Source: Methanobacteriaceae archaeon (GTDB taxonomy: Archaea; Methanobacteriota; Methanobacteria; Methanobacteriales; Methanobacteriaceae). From it: a DNA stretch of 14,686 bases. Below, one piece after another: positions 14,615-14,686 of the stretch. Below the pieces are notes generated by a model. It did not search any database and was not told the DNA's origin. It was given only the letters and a program-made list of their open reading frames with translations. Within the stretch, counting starts at the first letter, position 1, and each line of letters opens with the position of its first letter. The position numbers and the translations under genes were made by a program. The stretch covers positions 1-14,686 of the forward strand of contig CAAFWR010000011.1 of NCBI GenBank assembly GCA_900766745.1, given 5' to 3'.

Positions 14615-14686
14615 TGGCCCAGGAGGAGCAATACTTTGGAACGGAACACATGGAATATTAAGAAACTGTAACTTCATCAACAACAT

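Larger units (their letters stand above)
13053..14686 (+). pseudogene. Adhesin-like protein, 5'-truncated and start-less; runs off right edge
   Basis: An open frame of about 544 codons runs from just after TGA (13050-13052) to the window end. It starts at NFSFQNGDGGAVLW, then has 16 beta-helix repeats of 24-30 residues (GGAVYWSGANGTLTNSNFTNNxA type) to about 14300. At 14380-14610 comes a non-repetitive header module (NDFLNKYNQINDNDYV...KDVTISSQGNVTFDAKG...GDNVLIEKITFRNFNF), followed by a new repeat block (GGAILWNGTHGILRNCNF). The protein type is a secreted surface adhesin of Methanobrevibacter. The frame lacks a start codon, ribosome binding site and signal peptide; the first in-frame ATG (13356) is inside a repeat. 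TGA occupies the place of CGA (Arg) in the FRNFNF motif. The frame is otherwise clean, so it is either recently truncated or a silent cassette. Confidence 0.8.

Overview
The window looks like a piece of a Methanobrevibacter-type genome (Methanobacteriales, gut or rumen methanogen). The support is very AT-rich DNA, archaeal promoters (TATA-like boxes about 25 nt before start codons, some apparently leaderless), a YcaO-TfuA pair of the kind that thioamidates methyl-coenzyme M reductase, and giant repeat-rich adhesin-like genes at both ends.

Layout. (1) 1-1067, minus strand: a stretch of an adhesin-like (parallel beta-helix) protein with no start codon, running off the left edge. (2) 1068-1315: gene-free, with a 16-bp perfect palindrome and the carA promoter. 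(3) 1316-5614, plus: carA-carB, both subunits of carbamoyl-phosphate synthase. (4) 5615-6202, minus: a zinc-ribbon protein of unknown function, ending directly against carB and diverging from (5) 6266-7426, plus: an amidohydrolase/deaminase. (6) 7458-9237, plus: a likely operon of a UspA-type stress protein, a four-CBS-domain protein and an unrecognised 155-aa protein. (7) 12684-9234, minus: a tight four-gene operon, read as M50 membrane metalloprotease, YcaO, TfuA, LarE-like PP-loop sulfurtransferase. (8) 12685-13052: gene-free. (9) 13053-14686, plus: a second start-less adhesin-like reading frame, running off the right edge.

How the genes work together. CarAB makes carbamoyl phosphate for pyrimidines and arginine. 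The YcaO-TfuA-LarE-like cluster is best read as a peptide-backbone thioamidation unit, with the LarE-like protein as candidate sulfur donor; there is no room in it for a precursor peptide, so the substrate must be encoded elsewhere (McrA is the expected one). The UspA and CBS proteins suggest adenylate-linked stress or energy sensing.

The most unusual feature is the pair of adhesin-like frames. They point away from each other, flank a 12-kb block of ordinary genes, and both lose their 5' part at the same encoded motif (FRNFNF / NFSF). The same motif recurs intact inside the right-hand gene, at the junction between a header domain and the next repeat block. At the right-hand break the motif lies in a 24-bp near-perfect inverted repeat with a 2-nt centre. 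This suggests silent, promoterless cassettes that could be swapped into expressed adhesin genes, by a site-specific recombinase or by gene conversion. That mechanism is inference; the shared breakpoint is directly visible.
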